Assembly (NCBI GenBank): GCA_965227445.1
Contig: OZ245751.1
Span: forward strand, 5,394,001-5,458,000
Direction: 5' to 3'
DNA: 64,000 bases
Origin: DT-110 sp030148525
GTDB lineage: Bacteria > Bacteroidota > Bacteroidia > Chitinophagales > Saprospiraceae
This document shows, one piece after another, positions 26,463 to 34,700 of this stretch. The notes under the pieces are model-generated. The model did not search any database and was not told where the DNA came from. It was given only the letters and a program-made list of their open reading frames with translations. Every line of letters begins with the position of its first letter. Position 1 is the stretch's first letter. Both the position numbers and the translations under genes were made by a program.

Positions 26463-27585
26463 TAGTAACAATCAACTTCTCCGTCACCTGATTACCCCGG
26501 GCATCGGTGATCCGGTAGTAGTAAATGCCGGTTTGCAGTTGGCTAAGGTCCACCTCCAGTTCGTGGGAGCCTGAGGTTTGCTGTCCGCTGAAGAGTACGC
26601 GCTGTACATTACCGGCTTTGTCCAACAGCTCAATGCGGGCGGTACCGGCTGCGGGGAGCTCATACGTAATACGGGTGGCATTTATGGCTGGGTTAGGGTA
26701 GGTTTTGGCTACTATCTCCGCCTTCTGCATTTGTACTGGCTGAGCCGCAGGGTCCATCAACAAAAAGTGAGCAGCCCGCATGAATCCAAACGAATCCTCC
26801 ATTCTCTCGGTACGGTCTCCTTCGGCTTTATGTCCGCGGCGGCGAGGGCGGTCCTCACCGGTAGCATCGGCGGGCTTATACTGTTCGTGGATAGCCTTCA
26901 TATCCTCTTTCCACTGCTCGGCTTGTGGCTCAATTTCGGCCATCAGGTCTTTAATGTCGGTACCATAGGTTTCCAGCAATCCCTTAATTTGCTCCTTATT
27001 GGCTTTGCGTTCGGCCTTCTGTTCTTCCGTTGGACGCTCCCCCCGGTGTGGACGCTCCCCTTCCTCCGGACGTTGCGCACGCAATTCAGCGATCAGCTCC
27101 TTATCGGATTCGGAGATCACTTCTTCCAACTTGGCACGCTGAGCCCGCAACACGGGCTCCATGTTCTCGGTCCGGTAGGCGTCTATTGCCGCACGCAACT
27201 CGTCATTCTGTCTGGGCGCACGAGTTCTTTTTCCCTTCTGATCTCTAACCTCTGATCTCTGACTTCGAAGCGTTTCCAACTGCTCTTCCGTCAGGATATT
27301 TTCCAGACCTACTTTCTGTTCTTCCAGGATCTCACTTGCGGCTTCGCGACGGGCTTCGTCGGTTTCGAAGGATTGCTCACGTAGTGTCTGCAACCGGGCC
27401 TTAGTCTCGTCGAACAAGGGTTTTAAATCGGCTACTTGCTGGTCACTCAGATCGAGTTGTGTCTGGAGGTGCTCCAGATTGGGGCCCATGGGGCGAGGCC
27501 CGCGTCGTCCTTCGGGGCCGCGTTGGGCGAAGGTAACAGTCAGGGTCGCTGCGAATACCAGCAGCGTCATTGCGAATCGTTTCAT
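26458..27585 (-). CDS. Spy/CpxP-like helical protein with T9SS sorting domain
   Basis: A 375-residue secreted protein. The signal peptide (MKRFAMTLLVFAATLTVTFA) is followed by a Pro/Arg-rich linker and a long charged helical region. That region holds LTxxQ-like repeats (LDLSDQQVADLKPLFDE, ILTEEQLETLRSQ) of the kind seen in Spy and CpxP chaperones of the periplasm. The last 85 or so residues (YPNPAINATRITYEL to EKLIVTK) are a type A T9SS sorting domain. Part of the coding region, around 27237-27255 (SQRSEVRDQ), is made of a 19-mer that also occurs between genes at 4744. A chaperone or stress role is suggested only by the helical motif. Confidence 0.82.
   Translation of the reverse strand: MKRFAMTLLVFAATLTVTFAQRGPEGRRGPRPMGPNLEHLQTQLDLSDQQVADLKPLFDETKARLQTLREQSFETDEARREAASEILEEQKVGLENILTEEQLETLRSQRSEVRDQKGKRTRAPRQNDELRAAIDAYRTENMEPVLRAQRAKLEEVISESDKELIAELRAQRPEEGERPHRGERPTEEQKAERKANKEQIKGLLETYGTDIKDLMAEIEPQAEQWKEDMKAIHEQYKPADATGEDRPRRRGHKAEGDRTERMEDSFGFMRAAHFLLMDPAAQPVQMQKAEIVAKTYPNPAINATRITYELPAAGTARIELLDKAGNVQRVLFSGQQTSGSHELEVDLSQLQTGIYYYRITDARGNQVTEKLIVTK
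27237..27255. repeat. 19-bp dispersed repeat, copy inside a coding region
   Basis: An exact copy of the 19-mer at 4744-4762, here kept in frame within the helical domain of the Spy-like protein. Confidence 0.7.
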
Positions 27586-27645
27586 GATTACGGTTTTTTT
27601 TGTGAATCAGAATAGTGTGTTTTGGTCACACATCGCTTTGACTCC

Positions 27646-27658
27646 GGCTTTCGCCAAA
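27646..27658. repeat. 13-mer GGCTTTCGCCAAA, copy 2 of 7
   Basis: Intergenic, upstream of the Spy-like gene. The match to the copy inside the helicase gene at 37118 extends to 18 bases (CCGGCTTTCGCCAAAAAT). Confidence 0.75.
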
Positions 27659-27699
27659 AATTAAAAGCAACCCCTGATTTTTAACCGTAATTAACTTTC

Positions 27700-27837
27700 A
27701 TCAGGTTTGAGGTGTGAGGTTTGGGGTTTGAGGTCAGGTAAGAGGTTTAGGTATGAGCTTATAGGCTCGGGCTGAGGCAACCTCAAACCTTTCCTATAAC
27801 CTTACCTCAAACCCCAAACCTCAAACCTATAACCTGA
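27700..27837. repeat. Large imperfect inverted repeat abutting the proS stop codon
   Basis: The left arm (TCAGGTTTGAGG..., with GGTTTGGGGTTTGAGGT) is mirrored by the right arm (CCTTACCTCAAACCCCAAACC), with a loop around 27755-27770. Each arm is itself built of short GGTTTGAGG-like steps. It occupies nearly all of the gap between proS and the Spy-like gene. Confidence 0.75.
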
Positions 27838-29307
27838 TTAGTATGCCTTTGCGAACAACACCCGTCCCTTCGATGGCTTACCACTGTACACACACTGCCC
27901 GTCTTCGGCTTCGGCATCGTTGGGGATACAGCGGATGGTCGCTTTGGTGAGTTCCTTGATCTTGGTCTCCGTTTCGGAGGTACCGTCCCAGTGAGCGGAG
28001 ATGAAGCCCGGAATATCCTGGTTCAGGATCTCCTTGAAATCATCGAAGTTATCGACCGTGTGGGTATGGTCCTCGCGGAACTGTACAGCCCTGCTGAACA
28101 GGTTTTCCTGAATGCCTACCAACAGGTCGGCAATATACTCGGCCGCTCCCTCGATTGGCTGAAAGGTCTTTTCCTTAGTATCACGACGGGCGATCTCTAC
28201 CTGTCCTTTTTCCAGGTCGCGTTTGCCGATGCCTATCCGTACGGGCACGCCCTTGAGTTCGTGTTCGGCAAACTTGAAGCCGGGACGGTTTTTCTTGTCC
28301 TCGTCGTAGCCCACGGTAATACCTTTAGCCCGCAGAGCCTGCATGATCTTTTCGGCCGCTTCCCCGATCTCGGGGCTTGGCTTTGGAATGGGTACGATCA
28401 TCACCTGGGTCGGAGCCAGTTTGGGAGGTACGATGAGGCCATCATCGTCGGAGTGGGTCATTATGAGGCCGCCCATCAGGCGGGTAGAGACGCCCCAGGA
28501 GGTAGCCCAGACGTATTCCTCTTTGTTGCCTTCATTCAGGAATTTTACGTCGAATGCTTTCGCAAAATTCTGCCCCAGGAAGTGGGAGGTACCTGCTTGC
28601 AGGGCTTTGCCATCCTGCATGAGGGCTTCGATGGTGTAGGTATCCAGTGCACCGGCAAAGCGCTCACTTTCCGTTTTAGTTCCACGGATGACCGGCATGG
28701 CCATGTATTCCTCGGCGAAGGTGGCGTAAACCTCCTGCATGCGGCGGGCTTCTTCGATGGCTTCCCCTTTGGTGGCGTGGGCGGTATGACCTTCCTGCCA
28801 CAGGAATTCGGCCGTACGCAGGAACAGGCGGGTGCGCATTTCCCAGCGCACGACGTTGGCCCACTGATTTACCAGCAGAGGCAGATCGCGGTAGGAGTTG
28901 ATCCAGTCCTTATACGTATTCCAGATGATGGTTTCGGAAGTGGGGCGTACAATGAGCTCTTCTTCCAGGCGGGCATCGGGGTCGACCACAACACCACTGC
29001 CATCGGGAGCGTTCATTAAGCGGTGATGGGTTACCACTGCACACTCCTTGGCAAAGCCTTCCACGTGTTCCGCTTCCCGGCTCAGGAAACTTTTCGGGAT
29101 AAACAGGGGGAAATACGCATTCACGTGACCGGTTTCCTTAAACATGCGGTCGAGTTGATCGCGCATAGCTTCCCAGATCGCAAAACCGTGCGGCTTGATC
29201 ACCATACAGCCCCGAACGGCTGAATTATCAGCCAGGCCGGCCCGTTTAACGATGTCGATGTACCACTGTGAATAGTCCTCAGAACGAGAGGTGATTGCTT
29301 TTGCCAT
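27838..29307 (-). CDS. proS: Prolyl-tRNA synthetase, short (archaeal/eukaryote-like) type
   Basis: This enzyme attaches proline to tRNA-Pro. The 489-residue form lacks the INS editing domain of the longer bacterial type, as usual in Bacteroidota. Class II signatures are visible: ELIVRPTSETIIW, the motif 2 region RTAEFLWQEGHTAH, and the motif 3 region STRLMGGLIMTHSDDDG, where the Arg is retained. The anticodon-binding domain (PTQVMIVPIP) and a C-terminal zinc-binding-like part (RCIPNDAEAEDGQCVYSG) follow. A minus-strand TATCTTTG box lies about 85 bases upstream. Confidence 0.97.
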   Translation of the reverse strand: MAKAITSRSEDYSQWYIDIVKRAGLADNSAVRGCMVIKPHGFAIWEAMRDQLDRMFKETGHVNAYFPLFIPKSFLSREAEHVEGFAKECAVVTHHRLMNAPDGSGVVVDPDARLEEELIVRPTSETIIWNTYKDWINSYRDLPLLVNQWANVVRWEMRTRLFLRTAEFLWQEGHTAHATKGEAIEEARRMQEVYATFAEEYMAMPVIRGTKTESERFAGALDTYTIEALMQDGKALQAGTSHFLGQNFAKAFDVKFLNEGNKEEYVWATSWGVSTRLMGGLIMTHSDDDGLIVPPKLAPTQVMIVPIPKPSPEIGEAAEKIMQALRAKGITVGYDEDKKNRPGFKFAEHELKGVPVRIGIGKRDLEKGQVEIARRDTKEKTFQPIEGAAEYIADLLVGIQENLFSRAVQFREDHTHTVDNFDDFKEILNQDIPGFISAHWDGTSETETKIKELTKATIRCIPNDAEAEDGQCVYSGKPSKGRVLFAKAY

Positions 29308-29390
29308 GAAAATGTTGTTGGTCAGTTATTGGAACACTTGGGAACAATCAACTTACGCGTCTGAATAGTTCCCTGCCAAAGAAGCAGTCG

Positions 29391-29398
29391 CAAAGATA
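29391..29398 (-). promoter_or_regulatory. Probable -7 box for proS
   Basis: The minus strand reads TATCTTTG, an exact TAnnTTTG match, about 85 bases upstream of the proS ATG. Confidence 0.5.
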
Positions 29399-29446
29399 GT
29401 TGTTTTACCAGGAAGGGAAAACCGAATGCCATTAGCTTATTAAAGA

Positions 29447-29533
29447 AATGTTAAAGTTGATTTTAACAAGTGTTAAGGCATCGTGTGAATTACTTTAACA
29501 GGCGTTAAGTACTGATTTATAATAGCATTAACA
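29447..29533. promoter_or_regulatory. Cluster of TTAAC/GTTAA motifs, possible operator
   Basis: Six copies of TGTTAA or its complement lie within 87 bases, two pairs arranged as inverted repeats (TGTTAA-N8-TTAACA and TTAAC-N4-GTTAA). They sit in the divergent gap between proS and the Tyr/Asn-rich protein, just before a TACTTTAG box near 29566. A regulator-binding region is plausible. Confidence 0.4.
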
Positions 29534-29753
29534 GCAACTGTGCCTGGAAAGCAGTACTTTAGAAACAATTCCTTACGACGGGGCTGTCCTTGCTTCAATA
29601 GTGAAACGGTCGACCCACTTCTGACACAGGAATAACCCTGCGTACGGAACGAAACGAGGCCTTTAGCCGTTATTATTGTGAATGAATGTTTTTGATTTGA
29701 GCAAATTTTACCGAAAGGACTACTGGTCTACACTTGCTACTAAATTTGATAAT

Positions 29754-31268
29754 ATGAACCGTATTTGCACTATAGTCGCCGTTCTGCTCTTCGGTATGTG
29801 GGCCATGCCCGCGTACAGTCAGTACGACGATATATACTATAACCCCGACACCGACCAGAGTTATTACAGTTATGATAATAACAATACTGGCGATAGCTAC
29901 TACGGCAGTAGGAATACTAGCAGAGCTCGACAAGAAGAGATTGACCGCTACTACGATGCCGATGAATATGACTACTACAACGATTACGATTTCTACTATA
30001 CCTCGCGGATTCGTCGTTTTCACCGTCCTATGTACGGATTTGGTTACTACGATCCGGTGTACGTAGATGCCTATTACTACGATCCTTTCGTAGTACCGGG
30101 TAATACCGTATTGATTTACGATGACTTCTTCAGTTACCGCGATTGGGTACGCTGGCGCCGTTGGAATAACTGGGGCTGGAATGCCACTCGTTTCAACAAC
30201 TGGGCATTTTGTTACCAACCAGGTTTCCGCAATGCCGGTTGGGGATGGGATCCATTCTGGAGTAACCGTTGGTTCGGTGGAAGCCGATTCTCCGTAGCAA
30301 TAGGTTTTGGAAACTTTGGTTTCAACCGCTGGGGCTTCAACCCCTACGGATTTAACACCTGGGGCTTTGGAGGCTATGGAAATGGCTGGTTCAACGCCTA
30401 TCCACGAGGATATTGGGCCGGTGGAAATTACAATTATGCACCCGGTTGGTCCAATGGTGACCAGTACGACCGTGATATCTACTACGGACCCCGTTCTGGC
30501 GGTAGTGGTTCTGGTCCCGACCCGGGACTCCGCAATCGCCGCAACGGCATCAACCCAGGTTCCATTGGAAATAATGGCCGTATTACCGATACCCGTCGCG
30601 ATCTCGACGAGCGTGCTACACCACGCAATGGACAGGAGCGCGTACGTATCGGCGACCAGAGCCGAATCGGTCGCACCAGTGATCGCACCACGAATGATCG
30701 CATTCGCGTGACTGACCCTAACCGCAACGAGCGGATTGACCGCAATACTACTACGCCAACACGTATCCGTACGACTACTCCTCGTACCCGTACTAACACG
30801 GCTGCACCTCGCACCCGTACAAATACCGGAAGCACCGGTAGTACCAATGGACGTAGTCGTTCCGGAAACAACGAACAAATGGAGCGCCGGCAGATCGGTG
30901 GACAGATTGTTCCCGTAACGCCAACAACTCCAGATCGGCTGGAGCGTTACCGCCGCCCAACCCGCAGCGGTGCCGTACGAACACAACCCGATCGGACCCG
31001 TAGTACCTACGATCCCTTTGGACGTTCCCGCTCTTCAAGTTCACGGTATGACCGTTCGCGGACAACCCGGACACCCAGCTACGACCGCTCACGAAGCAGT
31101 AGAACTTCAAGAGTACGAAGTACGAGTCCAAGCCGTAGCCGTAGTTCAGTAGGATCTAGCTCTCGTAGCCGCTCCTCATCATCAGCAGGACGGAGCCGAA
31201 GCTCAAGCTCGAGCCGAAGCAAATCAGGCTCTTCGTCTTCTAGTGGACGGAAGCGCGGTAATAACTAA
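29754..31268 (+). CDS. Secreted Tyr/Asn/Trp-rich and Arg/Ser-rich protein of unknown function
   Basis: A 504-residue low-complexity protein. The signal peptide MNRICTIVAVLLFGMWAMPA ends at YSQ. The first 230 or so residues are rich in Tyr, Asp, Asn, Gly, Phe and Trp (YYDADEYDYYNDYDFYY, NRWGFNPYGFNTWGFGGYG). The second half is a disordered, strongly basic Arg/Ser/Thr tail with many RSRSSS runs. I know no named family with this profile, though similar poorly conserved proteins are common in Bacteroidota. The basic tail could bind nucleic acid or polysaccharide; this is speculation. The ATG at 29754 opens on the signal peptide. A terminator follows the stop. Confidence 0.75.
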   Translation: MNRICTIVAVLLFGMWAMPAYSQYDDIYYNPDTDQSYYSYDNNNTGDSYYGSRNTSRARQEEIDRYYDADEYDYYNDYDFYYTSRIRRFHRPMYGFGYYDPVYVDAYYYDPFVVPGNTVLIYDDFFSYRDWVRWRRWNNWGWNATRFNNWAFCYQPGFRNAGWGWDPFWSNRWFGGSRFSVAIGFGNFGFNRWGFNPYGFNTWGFGGYGNGWFNAYPRGYWAGGNYNYAPGWSNGDQYDRDIYYGPRSGGSGSGPDPGLRNRRNGINPGSIGNNGRITDTRRDLDERATPRNGQERVRIGDQSRIGRTSDRTTNDRIRVTDPNRNERIDRNTTTPTRIRTTTPRTRTNTAAPRTRTNTGSTGSTNGRSRSGNNEQMERRQIGGQIVPVTPTTPDRLERYRRPTRSGAVRTQPDRTRSTYDPFGRSRSSSSRYDRSRTTRTPSYDRSRSSRTSRVRSTSPSRSRSSVGSSSRSRSSSSAGRSRSSSSSRSKSGSSSSSGRKRGNN

Positions 31269-31299
31269 TAACCGTTCGCTTTATAGCGGATAGCGCTGA

Positions 31300-31337
31300 A
31301 AAGTGGGTGGAGAGTAACATTTCCACCCACTTTTTTT
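31300..31337 (+). terminator. Intrinsic terminator
   Basis: A 12-bp stem, AAAGTGGGTGGA with TCCACCCACTTT, runs into a T tract (31331-31337), just after the Tyr/Asn-rich gene and before the OmpP1-like gene. Confidence 0.9.
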
Positions 31338-31374
31338 GCCCGATAACCAAATAAAAAATACGATTACATCACAT

Positions 31375-32865
31375 ATGAACATACAAACTAAAATCGTCGC
31401 CTTGTTGCTGCTAGGCTTGACCTTCGGTGGATACCCCGGACTTTCCGCCCAAAACGTTGGGGATGCCCTACGCTATATTGATCTAAGCCCCAGTGGCACG
31501 GCTCGCTTTATGGCTACCGGTGGTGCGCTGGGTCCCCTGGGAGCAGATGTATCCGTCGCTTCTACCAACCCGGCCGGAATCGGTTTCTTTCGCCGGTCTG
31601 AATTTACCCTGACACCGGCCTTCTTTCTGAATAGCACCAATTCGCGCCTGACCGACCAGCGGTCAAATTTGATCCAGGAAAATCGCTCGAATCTCAACTT
31701 TCATAATTTGGGTGTCGTCATTACTTCCCGGCCATTATCCAAAAAATGGAAGAACGTTAACTTTGGTATCACCCTGAACCATCTGGCCAACTTCAACCGG
31801 GCCTTCACCTTTGAAGGTGAAACGGTAGGCTCGATAGCCGAAGCTTACCAGGAACGCGCCAATGGTTTTGCCGGTGTGGGGGCTTTCGATACCCGCCTGG
31901 CCCTTGATGCCGGTGTATTATACGATTTTAATGATGATGGCATCTACGATATCGACTACGAGCTCAACCGCGACGCTCAGCTATTCCGTCGCCAGAATGT
32001 AACGGAGGAAGGATCCATGAGCGAACTGGCTTTTACTCTGGCAGGTAATTACAACGAAAAGTTGGCCATCGGGGTAACTATCGGTGTGCCCATCATCAAC
32101 TATTCCGTAGCAAAAACCTATGTCGAACAGGATGATATCGATGGAACGGGTGGTGAAGTACCTTACTTCGAATCTCTGGAGCTCCAGGAAAATATCCGCA
32201 CAACGGGTAGTGGTATCAACGCCAAGTTGGGACTGATCTTCCGCGCTAGTCAGGCACTGCGGATCAGTGGATCTGTACACACCCCGACGGCCCTGAGCCT
32301 GGAAGATAATTTCGACAGCCGCCTCATCAACAATTTCTACGAAGATGAAGAGGAACAGGGTGCCTTCCTCGGACTAGACGAAACGGCCGAAGGCTTTTTC
32401 GACTACCGCCTCAACACCCCCTGGCGCTACAACGGTGGTATCGGTTTTATCTTTGGTCGCAATGGTTTCCTTTCTGCCGAAGTGGAATATGCCGACTACA
32501 CCAACACCAACTTTGATTACGATGGTTTTATCTCCGATCAGGAGAGAGTCAATAGCGATATTCAAAACCAACTAGCCGACATGCTTCAGCTCCGTTTGGG
32601 TGGTGAATTTGCCATGGAGAACTGGCGATTCCGCCTGGGTTACAATGTACGGTCAGCCCCATTCATCAACGACGAGACTTACCGCAATCAGATCAGCGGT
32701 GGTATTGGTTACCGCATGGAAGGTTTCTTTGTCGACTTGGGCTATCGCTATCAATCGACCGACGAGTTTTACTATCCCTACGTCGTGGAAGAATATCCGG
32801 TACAAGAGGTAGAGAACGAAAGCAGTATCAGCCAGATCGCTCTGACGGTGGGAGCTAAGTTTTAA
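31375..32865 (+). CDS. OmpP1/FadL-type outer-membrane transporter
   Basis: A 496-residue beta-barrel protein of the OmpP1/FadL/TodX family, which moves hydrophobic compounds across the outer membrane. After the signal peptide (MNIQTKIVALLLLGLTFGGY to LSAQ) comes the family hallmark ALRYIDLSPSGTARFMATGGALGPLGADVSVASTNPAGIG, here read in consecutive parts. Amphipathic strands follow, with a typical ending (SQIALTVGAKF) that closes on Phe. The substrate cannot be assigned. The ATG at 31375 starts directly on the signal peptide. Confidence 0.9.
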   Translation: MNIQTKIVALLLLGLTFGGYPGLSAQNVGDALRYIDLSPSGTARFMATGGALGPLGADVSVASTNPAGIGFFRRSEFTLTPAFFLNSTNSRLTDQRSNLIQENRSNLNFHNLGVVITSRPLSKKWKNVNFGITLNHLANFNRAFTFEGETVGSIAEAYQERANGFAGVGAFDTRLALDAGVLYDFNDDGIYDIDYELNRDAQLFRRQNVTEEGSMSELAFTLAGNYNEKLAIGVTIGVPIINYSVAKTYVEQDDIDGTGGEVPYFESLELQENIRTTGSGINAKLGLIFRASQALRISGSVHTPTALSLEDNFDSRLINNFYEDEEEQGAFLGLDETAEGFFDYRLNTPWRYNGGIGFIFGRNGFLSAEVEYADYTNTNFDYDGFISDQERVNSDIQNQLADMLQLRLGGEFAMENWRFRLGYNVRSAPFINDETYRNQISGGIGYRMEGFFVDLGYRYQSTDEFYYPYVVEEYPVQEVENESSISQIALTVGAKF

Positions 32866-32883
32866 GTCGTCATAAGACTAGGA

Positions 32884-32958
32884 GATTTTTAGAGGCTAGA
32901 TAGAAGAATGCGGAATCTAAATCTTCTATCTAGCCTCTCGTATCTTTAAGTCTTACCA
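32884..32958. repeat. Long-armed intergenic palindrome, copy B
   Basis: Arms AGAGGCTAGATAGAAGA (32891-32907) and the complement (32922-32938) match copy A at 26396; the loop differs. It lies just behind the OmpP1-like gene. Confidence 0.8.
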
Positions 32959-33042
32959 AGAACCAATGAACGACTGTTTCAACGACACGCGGGCCTTGAT
33001 TAGCCGACAATGGACTATTTAGCAAAAAAAAAAGCCACATTA

Positions 33043-33070
33043 TTGACCAAATTTAGCTAAATTCAGTCAA
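33043..33070. promoter_or_regulatory. 28-bp near-perfect palindrome before the DUF4143 ATPase
   Basis: TTGAC (33043-33047) and GTCAA (33066-33070) frame a centre AAATTTAGCTAAATT; 24 of 28 positions are symmetric. It ends 26 bases before the ATG and could be an operator, possibly autoregulatory. Confidence 0.45.
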
Positions 33071-33096
33071 TAAATACTTTCCTTATTGGTTGAGCT

Positions 33097-34239
33097 ATGT
33101 CAAAACTTATTGCACGTACGATTGAAGACCAGGTTCTAGAGAACCTGGTCCCGAATAAAGTGGTTGTCCTCGTGGGGCCACGACGAGTTGGGAAAACGGT
33201 ACTGATTCATCAGATCATTAATCGCTTAAACCAGCCTTACCTATTACTAAATGGAGAGGACCTGGACGTACGGCAAGTCCTAGCACATAGGAGCACGCAA
33301 CACTATTTAAACCTCTTGGGCAATTCGCGCATCTTAATTATTGACGAAGCCCAAAAGATTCCTGAAGTCGGGCAGATTTTAAAATTGATGGTTGATGAAA
33401 TAGAGGGTATCCGAATTCTCGTAACTGGTTCCTCTGCTTTTGATCTTAATCAATACACTGGTGAACCACTTACCGGACGAAAAAAGACCTTTCACTTATT
33501 TGCACTTTCCGAAGAAGAGTTCAATCAGGTTGAAAATCCGATTCAAAAGATAGCAAACCTAAAACAACGCCTCGTTTTTGGTAACTATCCAGAATTACTG
33601 AAATTACCCAATACAGACGACAAACGAGATTATCTGCAAGAGTTGATAAATGCTTACCTATTAAGAGATATTCTCGAGTATGAGAATATTCGAAATTCAG
33701 ATAAAATTCTGCAGCTCCTCAGGTTAATTGCATTTCAGATCGGAGGTGAGGTAAGTAACAATGAGCTAGCCCGACAACTATCATTAAGTAAAAATACGGT
33801 CGAAAAATATCTCGATTTGTTATCCAAGGTATTTGTCATTCACTCCGTTTCAGGGTTTAGCAGAAACCTTCGCAAAGAAATCTCCAAGGGACGGAAATGG
33901 TATTTCTATGATAATGGGTTACGAAATGTACTTATTGGCAATGTAAATCAATTGGAACTTCGTAATGATATAGGTACTCTTTGGGAAAACTACGCAATTA
34001 GTGAACGGCTTAAATTGCAGCATTATCAGCGTACATTAGTGTATAACTACTTTTGGAGAACCTATGACCAGCAAGAAATAGACTGGATCGAGGACAGAGG
34101 TGGGAAACTATACGCTTACGAATTCAAATGGAACCCAAAGAAAAAAATCAAAGAACCCATCGCCTGGAGTAAATCCTATCCTGAAAGTCGTTTCTCAGTA
34201 ATTCATCCGGATAATTTCTTAACCTGGATTGCCGGATAA
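33097..34239 (+). CDS. AAA ATPase with DUF4143 domain
   Basis: A 380-residue protein of the AAA_14/DUF4143 family. The Walker A motif is GPRRVGKT (27-34) and Walker B is LIIDEA (79-84). A winged-helix-like stretch (NNELARQLSLSKNTVEKYLD) comes next. The C-terminal DUF4143 part carries DWIEDRGGKLYAYEFKWN, whose D...ExK pattern resembles a PD-(D/E)XK nuclease site. These proteins are widespread, mobile and of unsettled function; some have been linked to toxin-like or defence roles. By eye the gene is richer in A+T than its neighbours, and a 28-bp palindrome precedes it, both consistent with acquisition by transfer. Confidence 0.9.
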   Translation: MSKLIARTIEDQVLENLVPNKVVVLVGPRRVGKTVLIHQIINRLNQPYLLLNGEDLDVRQVLAHRSTQHYLNLLGNSRILIIDEAQKIPEVGQILKLMVDEIEGIRILVTGSSAFDLNQYTGEPLTGRKKTFHLFALSEEEFNQVENPIQKIANLKQRLVFGNYPELLKLPNTDDKRDYLQELINAYLLRDILEYENIRNSDKILQLLRLIAFQIGGEVSNNELARQLSLSKNTVEKYLDLLSKVFVIHSVSGFSRNLRKEISKGRKWYFYDNGLRNVLIGNVNQLELRNDIGTLWENYAISERLKLQHYQRTLVYNYFWRTYDQQEIDWIEDRGGKLYAYEFKWNPKKKIKEPIAWSKSYPESRFSVIHPDNFLTWIAG

Positions 34240-34700
34240 TGAGCGACCCACGCTGGAGGCATTGGCTTTTTTTCGGGAGCGGGGCGCTATTTGGGTGCGG
34301 TAAGGGGGCTCCTGGCTGCACGGTTGAGCTTTATTGCTGGCCTTTTGCCTTTGGCTGCGTAGAGCATCGGGCGTAGTGCGTGGAGCGACTGGAGAGAATT
34401 TAGAGACCACAGGGACTCAGAGACTGGTGTGGTTGCCTCCTTACTTTTCTTTTGATTGCAGGGTTAAGCTTTAATTCTGGCGCTTTGCCTTTGGCTGCAT
34501 GGAGCATCGGGCGTAGTGCGTTGGGCGACTGATGATTGGCGACTTTCATTTCAGACCTGAAAAATCCCTTTTGGCGAAAGCCTAAAAGCCCCAGCCCCAT
34601 TTAGCGCTGAGCATTTAGCATTTTTTTAATCTTCACCTTCCCTCTTCCAAATCCGAAATGGTAATTTAAGACCCCATATTCACTGGCAGCCAACACACGC
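34240..34700. other. Gene-free stretch with degenerate direct repeats
   Basis: About 460 bases without a credible gene. Two copies of a 73-bp repeat lie at 34319-34391 and 34458-34531, sharing TTTGCCTTTGGCTGC and GAGCATCGGGCGTAGTGCG. A reverse copy of the 13-mer GGCTTTCGCCAAA lies at 34570-34582. The last 70 bases should hold the promoter of the helicase, but no clear box is seen. Confidence 0.6.
34319..34531. repeat. Two-copy 73-bp direct repeat (period about 140 bp)
   Basis: The copies at 34319-34391 and 34458-34531 are about 85 percent identical by eye. Related, reversed pieces (GCTCCACGCACTACGC) recur near 49627-49645. Confidence 0.7.

Noticed and set aside
27991..29019. 342-residue plus-strand frame opposite proS
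   Set aside because: It lies fully antisense to a well-conserved synthetase and has no recognisable domain.
29673..30986. 437-residue minus-strand frame opposite the Tyr/Asn-rich gene
   Set aside because: It is a composition shadow of repetitive codons, with Thr/Ile/Val-rich low complexity, no start context and no domain.
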